Part shown: positions 49,094-62,703 of the stretch, piece after piece | How the letters are laid out: each line of letters begins with the position of its first letter | How positions within the stretch are numbered: the first letter of the stretch is position 1 | Assembly: GCA_025766275.1 (NCBI GenBank) | Contig: JAFKAC010000062.1 | Span: 186,001-250,000 of the forward strand | DNA: 64,000 nt | Reading direction: 5' to 3' | Source: Lactarius indigo | Lineage: Eukaryota; Basidiomycota; Agaricomycetes; Russulales; Russulaceae | Notes under the pieces: model-generated | Told to the model about the DNA's origin: nothing | Seen by the model: the letters and a program-made list of their open reading frames with translations, nothing else | Database searches by the model: none | Made by a program: the position numbers and the translations under genes

Positions 49094-52000
49094 GGGTGAC
49101 AGTGCTGGCCGCATATAGTTATTTGAGGCGCAGACCTGCCAATCGCACTGTCCATCGATCACTCTAGCTGGATTCTCTAAGTGTGAGCGCCCTGACCGTA
49201 AGGGTTCCGTTTTCACGAACAAATGGATCAAATCTTGGATCAGACTAAACCTGAAGGAGCTAGAAAGTCAATGTGACTATTTGAAATACGGCACCCTGCA
49301 TTCCAGGCGGGTCTAGTTAATATCCACCTTCATTTCAAGTCTATTGTAACATGACTGCACGGTTGTTGTCTGTCCATGAAATCAGTCTGCTAAATGGAGA
49401 AAATAGGTGGGACAGGTGCTCGTTTGTCGAAAGGGTCGTGCACGATGCGTGCTGTCACCTCACCCACCTAGGTTTTTTTGGCCCACCACTGCCTTGGGCC
49501 AATTCATTCGGTTCTGTCGGTTTCCGTAATGAGCAGCATCTTTTCGCCTGTTATAAATACTGTACGGCTTCCTCTGCCCGCATCTAGCGACGACTCTCCG
49601 CCATGGGCGGATGACTAACTCGGAACGCAGCATGAACACCGCTAAGTACAGAGAATGGTGGTTTCAAGTTGCTGCAAAGTTGGCAGCTGACCCCATCTGC
49701 TCACATGGAAACGGTGTTCATGGACAAAACCTCCCGAGCCGAGGAAACACACGAGACCGAAAGCTGCAGTATCAGTGCTTGTCTTTGGCGTGATAACGAC
49801 ATACGGAACATGCCCAAACTTCGAATTCCAAATACCTTCACGCAAGGCAAAAAACCCTCTGAGATTCCCGACACATCGCCCTGCCTTGTCATCTCACTTC
49901 CAAACGACGACAACTAGACACATACATACCATATAACCAAATGGGAATGCGCTTCAGCGGGCCCGTCTGATCACTACCATCGCTAGTCTAATTCGATAGA
50001 CGAACCTACAGTACGAGAATGATCGTACCTCGCAACCGGCGCAGCTGTATACTCAGGTACATACGCGTCGCTTCAGCGAGTGCTGCCCCGCAACCGCCAC
50101 CGCTGCCAAGACAAGTATACGTTGTGAGCGTGCCATCACGCCCCGAAACGGAAGTATTGGCCCGGGCGCCGTCACCGACAGACAGGAGCACAAAGACCAT
50201 TGGAGCGGCGCAGCACGAGGCACCCGACGAGTCGGACAATCTTGTGAAGAAGGGGAATAACTAGATCAGAAGAGTGCTAATGCGGCGAAAGCACACAAGG
50301 TAACAAGAAGGAAGACAAGGAAGCACTGTGACGTCGCGAGGAGAGTTTACTAGTATGCGGTAGCCAGGAACGTCATTCTGTTCTTGGAATAAAGCTCACC
50401 AAAAAGTCCCAGCGGATATTTGAGGAACCATGAGGAGCTGTGAGCGCCCCGTGTGACTTGAACTGCTGGTGACATGACGGCAAAAGAGTCAAAGAAACGT
50501 GCGTGCGGACGATCAGTTCAAGTTCGTCACGGTACGCGATGTGGGGTTAGTTTCATACTCCGCCGTAATAGTAAACTTCGCATACGGTACCCATTGTACT
50601 GTACTCATCCGCCATATGTAACCGACGGGTGCCCTTGAGCTGACAGACTACAAGGAGGGGTGGCGGGGCAGGCGCTCGTGACTAAACAAATGGAGTTCCG
50701 TTTACCATTGTAAGCTGGAGGGGTGCTGAAACCCCGATGACACGCATCTTGAAGGTGCTGATCTACAGGGACAGGGACAGAGCATTATCCCCAATGTTTC
50801 CCTTTTACCTGCTGGACAATCGGGGTTGCAGGTTGAGTTGAAGCTTCGCCATAACCTTCCGAGTATCATGAGAAGTTCGGAATCTCGTACCGAGAAAGTA
50901 GGTCACATATAAGTCGGCGCCTGCATCACGAACAAAGTTAGATGGCATCCGGAGTTTGCGTGGTTGAGAGTGCATTCCCGAAAGTATTACGCCCAGCTCC
51001 AGACGAGGCGAGATAGACTCTGGATTTGAGAGGCAAGAATGCAAGGCGCTGTTACGTTCTAGGTGAGCCCTGGTCGGGGTTGCGATGCCTATCTTGACGT
51101 GTATCAAATCCACTATCGATTCTATCAATATACGAGAGTGCGGTATGGAACTCAGCCGATCTCGAAGAGCATCATGGCTGAATTCGATACCCTAAAGTCC
51201 TCGGTGATAAGCGGGCTCAGTGTGTCAATTTAGTTGGTAAAACAACCTGTACAGTAATAGAAGCATTTTGAACGGCCGTTTGTCGCGGGTAGCAACGAGT
51301 TTTCCAGAGGGAACATCTATGAGAATGTTCTTTAGTTGATCAAAAAGAACCGTGCGAATGCACGCACTACTACAATGCGTCCATTACAGTACCTATTACC
51401 AGAGAGTAGCGCTACAAAAGTACATCGAATTCAAAACTAGAAGTTCCCTCCTCTGGTTAAATACCCCGTAGATCCAGCCCGGCCTAGTGGGAGGTGTGCT
51501 TGATGTCTCGTCGCGGCACCGCAGAAGCAGGCTGTAGCCTGAGTCCGCAAGTCCTGTGGCTTCGATCAACTTTGAAGTGTGCGCTCAACAGAGCTACGAA
51601 GTTTGTCATTGTGCGCTCAGAACGGATGGTGCGGTTGCTTGTTGGACCTAAGAGCAGTGAATGCCTTTGGAAACGTAGGCTTTCTTTCGTGGGCAAATTG
51701 CGAGAAGAAATTTCGACCTGTTCTTGCCAACCAACCATTCGAATCGATAACGCACACGCATGCCAGAGGAGGTCCAAGGACGTTCTACCGCCACATAACC
51801 CACCGCATCGCCATGCTTCGAGGTCTTTTACGCTCGCCATGCCCATTTCCGTCCAAAAGCCTCAGACACGCAAGGAAGGGTTTGTCATCAGATTTGAGTC
51901 ATAGCTTTTGCTGGATATAAGAACGAGTATCATCGCTGACCGCACTAGCACTAAGTAAAGCGCACAGTGTTCTTCACTGTGACGTGGGCCAGCAAGCAGA

Positions 52001-52103
52001 AAGTTGATCAGACCAGATGCCGTGCGAGTGGGTGCCTGCGCCTAGTTTATTTTACGTTTTACGTGTGCAGTTTGTAAGCCTGTAAGATTTTGTTGGCGCG
52101 CGG
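49094..52103. other. Intergenic region before the aminopeptidase array
   Basis: Three kilobases without a supportable gene. Frames such as 51494-51904 (plus) and 51846-51484 (minus) mirror each other and show no motif. The stretch is rich in TACTGTA/TACAGTA motifs (near 49556, 50007, 50595, 51249, 51384). Confidence 0.45.
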
Positions 52104-52379
52104 GTGCATCGTCTTCTTGAGAGAGACCGCATGACTGTGCGAGGTGTACCGGCTGTGCGCCATATTTTCAAGCCGAAGCTCACATGGTCACCATCGATAT
52201 CGCAGTCGAAAGGGCGCAATCCGCTGCCCTCATTCTCTCAAGTTCGGACTCAGGCTCAGGCTCGTGTTCGAGATCGTGACACGCTACGCTTCCGTGTCCT
52301 TTCATCCTCTAATTCACCCCTTCTGCGTCGCCATTGCTCTTTCCACCACGGTCCACCCAACGTCTCAGCCTCCTCCTAC
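52104..52379 (+). promoter_or_regulatory. 5' leader of aminopeptidase copy 1, repeated before copies 2 and 3
   Basis: The sequence before the start codon of copy 1 recurs, diverged, before copy 2 (about 57385-57673) and copy 3 (about 62425-62703), showing that promoter and leader were duplicated with the genes. A shared element is ACATGGTCACCATCGATATC (52180 region; one or two changes in the others). In copy 1 this stretch is also open in the frame of the start codon, from an ATG at 52104, so a Arg/Ser-rich N-terminal extension, perhaps a targeting peptide, cannot be excluded. Confidence 0.6.
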
Positions 52380-55300
52380 ATGGCACCCTCCGAGAACGCC
52401 TCCGATCACTACCGTCTCCCAACCGAAGTGCGTCCGAGGCACTACGATCTCACCATCCGGACAGATCTCGAGAAGGAGAAATTTGCTGGATTCGTGAAAA
52501 TTGAGTGCGTGCAGAGTATTCCTCGTCTCGTAGATCGCTGTGCTCTAGCTTTCATGCCACAGCCTCGAAATCGTGAAAGCGACCAAGGTTGTCACTTTCA
52601 ATGCTGCAGCCGAGCTTTTATTAGGTCAGGCGATCCTTGTCCCCGCGTCCTCTGGCACGCAACTAGCTCCTGTCGAGACAAAGTTTCGATGCCTCCACCG
52701 AGCGCGCAGTCGTTGACGTTCGCTGAGGAGCTACCTGCGGGGACCAAAGCGACCCTTCGCCTAGGCTTCGAGTCTCAACTGACGGATAGTATGACTGGGT
52801 ATTACAAGAGCACGTGGGACAAAGGCATATATGCGTTGACGCAGTTTGAGGTGCGTGCTTTGTTCATTCGCGTCCTGCATTGTGGAATGGCAAAGTGCCG
52901 GATGCCACTTTTCCTCTTTAATCTCCGTCCCATCGTCCATTAGTGCTGATCTATACCTTTCTCTCAGCCTACGGATGCTCGTCGTGCCTTGCCTTGCTGG
53001 GATGAGCCCCTCCTGAAAGCCACCTTCTCCGTAACGCTCGTATCCCGCAAAGGAACCGTCAGCCTCTCCAACATGCCCGCTCTCTCAGACGCCCCAGTTG
53101 CCGATGTGCATACCGAAGCTCTTTTCGAGGGCGTCAAGGACGGCAGCTGGAATGCGACCAAGTTCGAGACGACACCCCCGGTGAGGCGCTCAGGGCAATA
53201 GGAAAACGGAGCCTGCTGACAACATGACAGATGTCGACGTACCTTCTCGCTCTCGCAAATGGCGAATTTGTGCACCTCGAGAGTTCGTACAAGAGTCCAC
53301 TCAGCGGGAAAGTCCGTCCGCTGCGCATCTATGGTACGCCTTTTTACAGTTATCAGTGCTCACCTCTTTTCTCACGTTACCAGCTACCCCGGACGTGATC
53401 GGTCAGGCGCAGTATGCGCTCGATATCAAGCAGAAGGCCCTCCCGCTCTACGAGAAGGCATTCGATATCGAGTACCCGCTACCGAAGCTCGACACGTTGG
53501 TTGCCAACGACTTTGACGCTGGTGCGATGGAGAACTGGGTAATGGCCTTGCGTCTATCTTCGCATCAAGGGAATCTGGACTGATAGGCGGATGGCACCTC
53601 ACCGATAGGGTTTGATTACCGGACGGACGACTGCTTACCTTGTCGATCCTGAAAATGCGGACATTGCGGCGAAGAAACGGATTGCGGGAACTCAGAGCCA
53701 CGAAGTCGCACATATGTGGTGCGTCGAACCCTTTCGAAGGATTGATGACCTATCTGATTGGTGGGGTATAGGTTTGGAAATATCACGACGATGAAATGGT
53801 GGGACAATCTGTATCTCAACGAAGGTACTGGCAGATCTGTAATTCAGCATCATAGACGTACTCTGACCATATCTGTGAACAGGTTTCGCAACTTTGGCAT
53901 GTTCTATTATTCGGGACGGTTTTTGATCCCTCATCTCATACGTTTTTAAAATTTGCAGATGGGCGAGAAGATCATTTTGGACAAGTTAGTGATGCTGTCT
54001 TCTCGACCTTTCGGGAACTGACGAACGGATCAATATTAGAATTTATCCCGAATGGAAGGTCGACGCGGACTTCATCAACAATCACCTGACTGCTGCCCTG
54101 CGTCTCGACGCAAAGCTGTCCTCACATCCAATCGAGGTCGCGGTGCCCGATGCGGGTCAGATCGGCCAGATTTTCGACTCGTTGTCATATTCTAAAGCTG
54201 CTTCTGGTGCGCCTATCCGCGTTCGTCAACTCGAGAAATACAACTGATAGTCGCTGATAGTGCTTCGGATGTTGTCGAAATTTGTCGGCGAGGAAAAGTT
54301 CCTGAAAGGGGTCTCGTTATACCTGAAGAAGCACCTGTATTCAAACACTGTTTCTCGCAACTTATGGGAAGGCATCGGCGAAGCGACTGGTACGCATGCT
54401 CGGATCTGTGTCTTTTCTATGGCTGATAAGGGATACATAAAGGACTTGACGTTCCGAGGATCATGGATAATTGGGTCTCGAAGGTACGGGGCCGCACCTG
54501 CCGAGCAATGTTATTGTCACCTCACCTCCTACACAGATGGGATTCCCGGTGCTCACTGTCACGGAGACACCAAGTGGCATCAAGGTGCGGCAGGACCGGT
54601 TCCTCGAAGCAGGCCCGGCGAAACCAGAAGATAACGAGACAATATGGTTAGTGTTACTTCTATTTATCATTTATCCTCAAGCAATTAGGGGGCTTGAAGG
54701 TCTGTACCACTGGGTTTGGTGACTGCTGCAGCGCCAGGACAGGCGCTTGTCAACAACGATGCTCTGCTGGAGACACGCGAAGCTGAGTTTGCGCTTGATA
54801 CGAGCAAGCCCTTCAAGGTCAACGCGGACACCAATGGCGTCTGTGAGTTGTCGCTCCTCTCCACGCTTTCGTACACTGTCACCAACTACTCCGACCCGGG
54901 CCGTAGACCGGGTGTTGTACACGCCGACGCGCCTCGCGGCCATCGCGAACGAGGCCGCGAAGTCCGACTCTATATTCTCTCTGAGCGACCGCATCGGTCT
55001 AGTACACGATGCTTTCGCGCTTGGAAAGGCGGGCTACCTTCAACTGAGCGCCGCGCTCAACCTCGTTCATGAGCTCCGGGCCGAGAAAGAATGTGCGTGC
55101 CCCGTTTGCGCTGTCCGATGCAGCATATCGCTCAGAAACTAACGCGCGTATGCCAAAGTCTTGGTCTGGGACAGTATTGATGCAAACTTGGCCGGGATCA
55201 TCTATACGTGGTGGGAGCGCGAACAGGTCCAAGAACAACTCAAGGTCTTCCGTCGGGTACGTTCAAGTTTGCGTCTGTCGAGGGTCGGCTTTATCTCGTT

Positions 55301-56490
55301 ACTTAAACCGCACCTCCCACGTAGGCTCTGTGCTCGCCCCTCGTCGAGACACTGGGCCTAGAATACTCGAAGAGCGACAGCGCCGATGTAACGCAGCTCC
55401 GCACTCTCGCCGTTACCGGCGCCGCAGCTGCCGGGGACCCAGCGTAAGCCATCTTCTACTTGGGTGTCTTCATGACCGCGTGTTGACTCTGCCACCACCA
55501 GCACCATCAAAGTGCTCCTAGACCGCTTCGCCAAGTACATCGCCGGCGATACTTCCGCCATCCCCGCCGACCTCCTCAACGTTACGTTCAGCACGGTCAG
55601 TGGCTGTTTCTATCCACGGGGCAATGTCTGGGAATATCTAACAAAAAAAATCATTCATAACTGCATATACCACTACTACTCTAGGCCGTGAAACACAACG
55701 GCGCGCCGGCGTACGATGCCGTGCTCAAGTTGTTCGAGAACCCCAAAACGCCGTCGATCAAGGTAGCGGCCATGTACGTCTTCTCTACCTCCTTGAGTAC
55801 CGTCTGGCCGCAGCAGGCTGACTATGATATACTATCAGCCGCGGTCTGACAAGCCCCATCGATCCGGCTCTGCAAGCGCGCACATTTGACATGATCCTGT
55901 CGAGCGTGCGGAACCAGGACCTCATCTACTTTTTCCGCGGCTTCTATACGAACACGGAGGCGCTCCATGCCCTGCGTGAGTTCTTTGAGGCCAATTACTC
56001 CTCGGTGGGTGCTGCTCCCTCACTAGGTCTATATACCCCGATCGGCTGATGGACTGCATGGCTGCGATAGATCAACAAGCGCCTGGAGACGACGTTCTCG
56101 ATGAAATATATTGTCCAGGTAGGATTTACCCTTCTGCTTCCTTATATGTCACTTTTCTCACGAAAACTCAAATATAGAGCGTATATTCCGGGTTTGGAAA
56201 GGAGGAGGATCGTGTTAAGGCCGAAGCGTTCTTCAAGGTCCGCTCTCACATTTCGCCGTTCATTTCTGGCAGCTCACTGAACCTTCGATATAGGACAAGG
56301 ACACGCGGAAGTACAATCAGGCTTTGGCGCAGGCACTGGACGGGATCAGTGCGAAAGCGGCATTCATTGAGGTACGCACCGAACGAATGACGCGGTCCGC
56401 GAACCGACCTCTTTCTTTAAATAGCGTTCCACGTCGGATATCGTGAGTTGGCTGGAGAAGTGGGGAAAGGCACCGAGGTCCACACTTTGA
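52380..56490 (+). pseudogene. M1-family zinc aminopeptidase, copy 1 (near intact, two frameshifts)
   Basis: About 20 exons can be followed from MAPSENASDHYRLPTEVRP at 52380 to the TGA at 56488-56490. Landmarks are YALTQFEPTDARRALPCWDEP, the substrate motif GAMENW (about 53525), the zinc site HEVAHMW (about 53699) with its downstream Glu in LNEG, YPEWKVDADF, and the ERAP1-like C-terminal half (EAAKSDSIFSLSD, GDTSAIPADLLNVTF, LIYFFRGFYTN, SDIVSWLEKWGKA). It belongs with fungal Ape2/Aap1 metallopeptidases that trim N-terminal residues from peptides. Compared with copies 2 and 3 there is one extra C near 52687 and one extra G near 52709, which together shift the frame. One intron (53907-53960) begins with GC rather than GT. 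Apart from the two indels everything looks functional. Confidence 0.85.
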
Positions 56491-57384
56491 TGATGATGTT
56501 GAGAGATCTCAGACGGATATTATCAGTGTTGCATGTATACAGAGGAATCGGAGGAGTGAGATAATTTCTAAACTGCTAACTGCTATCTGCTGTGATGGAA
56601 GAATGGGAATACAACGGAGATGAGTACTATCACTGGTCCAAACACTGGACACTCAAACTGGCACTCCATCTCGAATGGCTGATAAACATTACACGTCTGG
56701 CTGATTCCAATATGATTGTCGAAGTAAATTATTTCATCTCAGTGATTTGTACAAGGCCAGTTCGTTGTTTCCTTTACCGATCGGATTCCCGGGCCGTATG
56801 GCCGCATCCCCTCCTGGTCAACCTCATTGATTCACATTGTCGCACTGCGGAAACAGTGCACAAAACTTCCTACTGTACATGCTCCTGTTATTGTATCCAT
56901 AAAAAAGCTTTCTCTTTCGTAGAGTAGCACCTCAGTTCTGCCCTTTCAGCTGCGCGCACAGACTGAGGTTTGCACTGTTGCCCTGTTTACGGACTTCGTC
57001 CCACGCGCACGTCACGGTTTAAGTTATTCACTCATATTTGTTCCCTTTATGATCCTGTTCCAGAGCACCCATGCTTTCAATGATGATTTACATGGAGGTC
57101 ATTCATGTAGATATCAGGAAGACAAGCATGGCCGAGAGGAACTCAAAGTATGGGAGTCAATGATCGATGAGCGCGGGCGCGACCGGTGTGACTGCGCCTT
57201 CAGTACTTCGGTATGTGACCTTCAAGTTCTATTTTACTGTCGGAGGGTCTCCGTTACAGCTGCGCCGACCACCACCGCCTCACTACCAGCTGAACACTGC
57301 AATGACAAAAGTGACAATGACGTGATGATGAAGAGCCCTGCACGAGCAGGCGTATGTGCCTGGTCTTTTTAAGTATGCGATTCA
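56491..57384. other. Spacer between aminopeptidase copies 1 and 2
   Basis: About 900 bp. The first 60 bases resemble the corresponding sequence after copy 2, so part of the 3' flank belongs to the duplicated unit. The rest shows no gene. Confidence 0.5.
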
Positions 57385-57673
57385 CAAGTTTGTAAGATTT
57401 TGTTGGCGCCCGAGTGCATCGTCTTCGAGAGAGAGAGGCTGCATGACTGTGCGAGGTGCACCAGTTATGTGCTATATTCTCAAGCCGAAGCCCACATGGT
57501 CGCCATCGATATCCCAGTCAAGAAGGCGCAATCCGCTACCCCCATTCTCTCAAGTTGAACCTATGATAGGCTAAGGCTCTGACACTCTACGCTTCAATGT
57601 CCTTGCGCCCTCTAATTCTCTCTGCGTCGCCATTGCTCTTTCCACTACTAGTAGTACCCCCTCGGTCCCCTTC

Positions 57674-60600
57674 ATGGCAACCTCCTCCGAGAACGCCTCC
57701 GATCACTACCGTCTCCCAACTGACGTGCGTCCGAGACACTACGACCTCACCATCCGAACCGATCTCGAGAAGGAGAAATTCACCGGATTCGTCAAAATAG
57801 AGTGCGTGCGGAATCTTTCTCGTGTCGTGGTGAGCCGTGCTCTAGCTTGCCTACCGCAGCCTCGACATCGTGAAAGCGACCAAGGTTGTCACCTTCAATG
57901 CTGCGGCTGAGCTTTTGTTAGGCCCAGCGACCCTTGTCCTCGCATCCTCTGGAGCGCATCTTGCACCTGTCGAGACAAAGTTTGATGCCTCTACTGATCG
58001 CGCATCGTTGACGTTCGCCGAGGAGCTACCGGCGAGGGCCAAAGTGACCTTGCGTCCTAGGGCTTCGAGTCTGAGCTGACGGATAGTTTGACTGGGTACT
58101 ACAAGAGCACGTGGGACAAAGGCATATATGCGTTGACGCAGTTTGAGGTGCGTGCGTTGTTCGTTCACGTTGATGCCAGATAGACGTCATGGTGTGAAAT
58201 GGCGCTGAGACTGGGACATCCTGAACACCGATGTCGGTGGTCGCGTCCAAGTAGTGAAACGGGGCTCTTTTGCAACTGGTGGTGTTTGATTGGTCTTCCT
58301 ACTTCTCGCCGTGGCACTGCCGTGACTAGGTTTTTGCATCCTATCTAGTATCCTACCTGAGGATGCGACCTGCATTGTGGAACCGCAAAGTGCCGGACGC
58401 AAACCTTTTCTCTTTATTTTTCGACCCATCACTCATTAGTAATGATCTATACATTTCTCTTAGCCTACGGACGCTCGTCGTGCCTTGCCTTGCTGGGATG
58501 AGCCTCTCCTAAAAGCCACTTTCTCTGTAACCCTCGTATCCCGCAAGGGAACCGTCAGCCTCTCCAACATGCCGGCACTCTCAGATGCCCCAGTTGCTGA
58601 TGTGAATTCTGAAGCTCTCTTCGAGGGCGTCAAAGAAGGCAGCTGGAATGTGACCAGGTTTGAGACGACACCCCCTGTGAGACGCTCAGGATAATCGGGA
58701 AAAAGGGGCCTACTGACTACAGGACAGATGTCGACGTACCTTCTCGCTCTCGCAAATGGCGAGTTTGTGCACCTCGAGAGCTCGTACAAGAGTCCACTCA
58801 GTGGGAAAGTCCGTCCCCTGCGCATCTACGGTATGCCTTTTTACAGTTTCGGTGCTCACCTCTTTTCTTACGTCTACCAGCTACCCCGGACGTGATCGGC
58901 CAGGCACAGTACGCGCTCGATATCAAGGAAAAGGTGCTTCCGCTCTACGAGCAGGTATTCAACATCGAGTACCCACTACCGAAGCTCGACACGCTGGTCG
59001 CCAACGACTTTGACGCTGGTGCGATGGAGAACTGGGTGATTGCTTTGCTTCTGTCCTTGCGGCGGGGTGAACTGGACTGATATGCGGATGGGCCTCACCA
59101 ATAGGGTTTGATTACCGGGCGGACGACTACTTACCTTGTCGATCCTGAAAATGCGGACATTGCGGTGAAGAAACGGATTGCGGGAACTCAGAGTCCACGA
59201 AGTCGCACATATGTGGTACGTCGAACCCTTTCGAAGGATTGATGACTATCTGATTGGTGAGGTATAGGTTTGGAAATATCACGACGATGAAATGGTGGGA
59301 CAATCTGTATCTCAACGAAGGTACTGGCGTAGTCTGTGCTTCAGTATCATAGATATACCCTGACCATACTCGTACCCAGGGTTTGCGACTTTGGCATGTT
59401 CTATCACTTGGGACGGTGTTCGATTTCTCATCTCATGTTTACAGATGGGGCATAAGATCATTCTGGACAAGTTGGTGATACTACCTTCTCGACTTTCCAG
59501 GCACTGACAAGCGGCTCAATATTAGGATTCATCCCGAATGGAAGGCCGACGCGAGCTTTATCAACAAACACCTCACTGCTGCTCTCCGTCTTGATGCAAA
59601 GCTATCCTCACATCCCATCGAGGTTGCTGTCCCTGATGCGGGTCAGATCGGCCAGATCTTCGACTCGTTGTCATACTCTAAAGCTGCTTCCGGTGCGTCT
59701 GCTGCCACGTTCGTCAAACTCGAGAGGATTGCAATTGATGGACGATGGTAGTGCTTCGGATGCTGTCGAAATTTGTCGGTGAGGAAAAGTTCCTGAAAGG
59801 AGTCTCAGTTGTACCTGAAGAAGCATCTGTATTCTAATACGGTTTCTCTGGACTTGTGGGAGGGTATTGGGGAAGCGACTGGTACGCATACTCGGATTTA
59901 CATCGTTTCTATGGTCAATAAGGGATGGACAAAGGACTTGATATTCCGAGGATAATGGATAATTGGGTTTCGAAGGTAGGGGGTTACGCCTTCTGGGCAA
60001 CATTATGAACAACTCGCACGCAGATGGGATTCCCGGTGCTCACGGTGACAGAGACAGCAACTGGGATCAAGATACGCCAGGACCGGTTCCTCGAAGGAGG
60101 CCCGGCGAAACCAGGAAGATAACGAGACAATCTGGTAAGTGTTGGCTCCGTTCCTCATTGACCCTCAAACGATTATGGGGCTTGAAGGTGTGTGCCACTG
60201 GGTTTGGTGACTGCTACGGCGTCAGGACAGGCGCTCGTTGACAACGGTGCTCTGCTGGAGACACGCGAAGCTGAGTTCGTGCTCGATACGAGCAAGCCCT
60301 TCAAGGTCAACGCGGATACTAATGGCGTCTGTGAGTTGACGATCATTCTCTCTGCGTTTGTCAAACCCCGTCATCGACTTCTCCCCGACCCGGGCCGCAG
60401 ACCACGTGTTATACTCGTCGAAGCGCCTCGCCACGATCGCGAGCGAGGCCGCGAAATCTGACTCTATATTTTCGCTGAGTGACCGCATCGGGCTGGTACA
60501 CGATGCGTTCGCGCTCGGAAAGGTGGGGTACCTGCAACTGAGCGCAGCGCTCAACCTCATCCGTGAGCTCCGGGCCGAGAAAGAATGTGCGTCCCCCGTT

Positions 60601-61960
60601 TGCGCTGCGCGACGCAACACGTCACTTAGAAGCTAACGCGCATGTGCCAAAGTCTTGGTCTGGGAAAGCATTGACGCAAACTTGGACGCGATCATCTATA
60701 CGTGGTGGGAGAGCGAAAATGTTGCGGAGCAGCTCAAGGTCTTCCGTCGGGTCCGTCGGCGTCTGTTGAGGGACCAGCTCTACCCTGTTACTTAAATTCC
60801 TATCTCACGTAGGCTCTGTGCTCGCCCCTCGTTGAGATCCCTGGGCCTAGAATACTCGAAGAGCGACAGCGCCGACGTAAGGCAACTGCGTACTCTCGCC
60901 AGTCACCGGCGCGGCAGCTGCCGGGGACCCAGCGTAAGCCATCTTCTACCTTGGTGTGCTCATGGTCACATTTTGACTCTGCCACCACCAGCACCATCAA
61001 AGTGCTCCTGGACCGCTTCGTCAAGTACATCGCTGGCGATACCTCTGCAATCCCTGTCGACCTTCTCAATGTTACGTTCAGCATGGTCAGTAGCTGTTTT
61101 TATCTACCCAATGTTGAACAAGAAAAATTTCTTCCTAACTGCATGTACCAATACCACTCTAGGCCGTGATACATAACGGTGCGCCGGCGTACGATGCCGT
61201 ACTCAAGTTGTTCGAGAGCTCCAAAACGCCATCGATCAAGGTAGCGGCCATGTACGTCCTCTCTACCTCTTTGCGCGCTTACCGGCTGAACTATAATACG
61301 CTACCAGCCGAGGTCTGACGAGCTCCACCGATGCGGCCTCTGCAGGCGCGCACGTTCGACATGATCCTGTCGAGCGTACGGAACCAGGACCTCATCTACT
61401 TTTTCCGTGGCTTCTGCACGAACACAAGGGGCGCTCTACGCCCTGCGTGAGTTCTTTGAGGCCAATTACTCCTCGGTGGGTGCTGCTCCCTCACTAGGTC
61501 TATATACCCCGATCGGCTGATGGACTGCATGACTGCGATAGATCAACAAGCGTCTCGAGACGACGTTCTCGATGAAATATATTGTCCAGGTAGGATTTAC
61601 CGTTCTGCTTCCTTATACGTCACTTTTCTCACGAATACTCAAACATAGAGCGTATATTCCGGATTTGGAAAGGAGGAGGATCGTGTTAAGGCCGAAGAGT
61701 TCTTCAAGGTCCGCTCTCACATTTCGCGTTTATTTCTGGCAGTTCACTGAGCCTTCGATATAGGACAAGGACACCGCGAAGTACAATCAGGCTTTGGCGC
61801 AGGCACTGGACGGGATCAGTGCGAAAGCGGCATTCATTGAGGTATACACCAAACGAATGATGCGGTACGCGAACTGACATGTTTCTTTTAATAGCGTTCC
61901 ACGTCGGATATCGTGAGTTGGCTGGAGAAGTGGGAAAAGGCACAGAGGCCCACGCTTTGA
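57674..61960 (+). pseudogene. M1-family zinc aminopeptidase, copy 2 (multiple frameshifts)
   Basis: The exon series of copy 1 is repeated from an ATG at 57674 to TGA 61958-61960, with intron positions kept, including the GC-AG intron (59393 region). Compared with copy 1 the coding frame is broken at least at 58055-58062 (two extra bases), 59194 (one base, directly before the HEVAH zinc motif), about 59808, 60114, 60890, 61335 and 61428. The intron after YALTQFE (58148-58463) is about 316 nt against about 117 nt in copy 1; copy 3 has the long form. Motifs GAMENW, HEVAH and the C-terminal domain remain recognisable. The number of breaks makes a functional product unlikely unless the assembly is faulty here. 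Confidence 0.85.
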
Positions 61961-62703
61961 TGGTGTTGAGAGATTTCAGACGGATAATATTGTTGTTGCA
62001 CGTCGAAGTTATCGGGCGAGGTGGAGAGTGGAAGTACCAATTGGCAGATGCGAGGGCGCGTGGGCGGCAGGTGGCGATTATCTAATACTTGGGGTAGCCT
62101 CGGACTGTGCCTTCTGGGCCGTATCCCAACACATTTACAGAGGAATTGGAGGCTGCAAGGGGGCACGCACCGTGACGCACGGCTTTGCTTATCTCAATAA
62201 CAAAGGAGCTCAAAGTGGGGCTGATCACAGGCCCAGGTGCGACCTCGAGGCTCGGTGACTTTCTTTTTAACTGAGCGTGAGACTCAGCTGAGGTCACCGT
62301 TGCAACCGCCCCGGCCAGCACCACCTCACACTCGGCCAGACTTCACCACTGGCACCACCTGAACGTTGGGGTAAAAAAAGTTGCAATGACAGTGACTGAT
62401 ACTCATGATCTCCTTCACGTGCACAGTTCGTAAGCCTGTGAACTTTTGTTCGTGCGCAGTGGGTCATCTTCTCAAGAGAGGCGCCATATTCCCAAGCCGG
62501 CCCCGAAATCCACATGGTCACCATAGATATCCCAGTCAAAGAGGCGCAATCCACTGCCTTCGTTCTCTCAGGATCAGGCTCGGATTTGTGCTCGAGGCCA
62601 CTCTTACGCTTCAGTTTCCTTGCATCCTCTAATTCATCCTGCGTTGCCTATCGCTCCTTCCACTACTAGTAGTACGGTCCACCTGGCGTCTCTGCATCCT
62701 TCA
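61961..62703. other. Spacer and leader between aminopeptidase copies 2 and 3
   Basis: The first part resembles the 3' flank of copy 1 (a GTTGAGAGAT stretch followed by CAGACGGATA). The last 280 bp repeat the leader found before copies 1 and 2. No separate gene is seen. Confidence 0.55.
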
